From positions 1 to 5,729 of the forward strand of contig JACDGH010000181.1 of NCBI GenBank assembly GCA_013815395.1: a DNA stretch of 5,729 nt. The letters run 5' to 3'. The position numbers and the translations under genes are program-made. Origin of the DNA: Parachlamydiaceae bacterium. Lineage in GTDB: Bacteria; Chlamydiota; Chlamydiia; Chlamydiales; Parachlamydiaceae. This document shows positions 5,593-5,729 of the stretch, piece after piece. The notes under the pieces were generated by a model. That model was given only the letters and a program-made list of their open reading frames with translations. It searched no databases and was not told the origin of the DNA. Position 1 is the stretch's first letter, and the number at the start of each line of letters is the position of its first letter.

Positions 5593-5729
5593 TTATCGTG
5601 AGTATAAATGATTTAATATTATGTAGTCCAATACTTTTCCTTGAAGAAGATGGCCACAATTCAATTTTTTTGATAATCTTTCCCGAATTTCGGTACTAGA
5701 AATTTCCATAATTCGCGTAGGTGTTAGAC
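5593..5729 (-). CDS. nadD: Nicotinate-nucleotide adenylyltransferase, C-terminal end only
   Basis: Only the last 44 codons lie in the window; the gene continues past the right edge. The reading LTPTRIMEISSTEIRERL contains ISSTxIR, the second nucleotide-binding motif of NadD-type adenylyltransferases, which helps bind the ATP phosphates. It is followed by the usual short tail, ending VLDYIILNHLYSR (family style: V-x-x-Y-I-x-x-x-x-L-Y). NadD joins nicotinate mononucleotide with ATP to make deamido-NAD. The position directly upstream of rsfS, 10 bp away, supports the call. The N-terminal GxFxPxHxGH motif cannot be checked here. The operon promoter must lie further right, outside the window. Confidence 0.85.
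   Translation of the reverse strand, partial: LTPTRIMEISSTEIRERLSKKLNCGHLLQGKVLDYIILNHLYSR

Overview
This 5.7 kb AT-rich window most likely comes from a member of the Chlamydiota outside the classic animal pathogens, such as a Parachlamydia-like amoeba symbiont. The main reason is the block rsfS (iojap/ybeB) – fabF – Ap4A-type Nudix hydrolase, which I recall as the order CT769–CT771 in Chlamydia trachomatis. The FabF is also of the plant-plastid KAS I type, as expected for chlamydiae. The taxonomic call is inference from gene order and protein style, not from a search.

Right half (about 3500–5729, minus strand): a tight housekeeping operon reads leftwards as nadD (3' end only), rsfS, fabF, Nudix hydrolase, with gaps of 10, 22 and 21 bp. 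It combines NAD synthesis, ribosome silencing, fatty-acid elongation and dinucleotide clean-up. The FabF lacks the Lys-Ser pair that normally precedes the M-T/I-G-H active-site histidine motif. That removes a residue nearly invariant in elongating ketoacyl synthases.

Middle (3001–3499): a non-coding stretch. Next to the operon end lies a tandem array of about twelve and a half 9-bp units (consensus GGACGTAAR), facing three units of the same sequence in inverted orientation, so the two could fold together. Next to the orphan gene lie an AT-rich promoter with an exact TATAAT, a 16-bp perfect palindrome and a 12-bp imperfect inverted repeat.

Left half: an unrecognised, very AT-rich, coiled-coil-like gene runs leftwards (1846–3000, minus strand). 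It converges on two plus-strand genes: the 3' part of a glycerophosphodiester phosphodiesterase (1–572), and a 368-aa protein joining an SprT-like zinc metalloprotease domain to a DUF2786 region (619–1725). An imperfect inverted repeat in the convergent gap (1773–1829) may end transcription in both directions.

The best candidates for something undescribed are the two-residue active-site deletion in FabF, the 9-bp repeat array with its inverted partner, the SprT–DUF2786 protein and the orphan coiled-coil gene.
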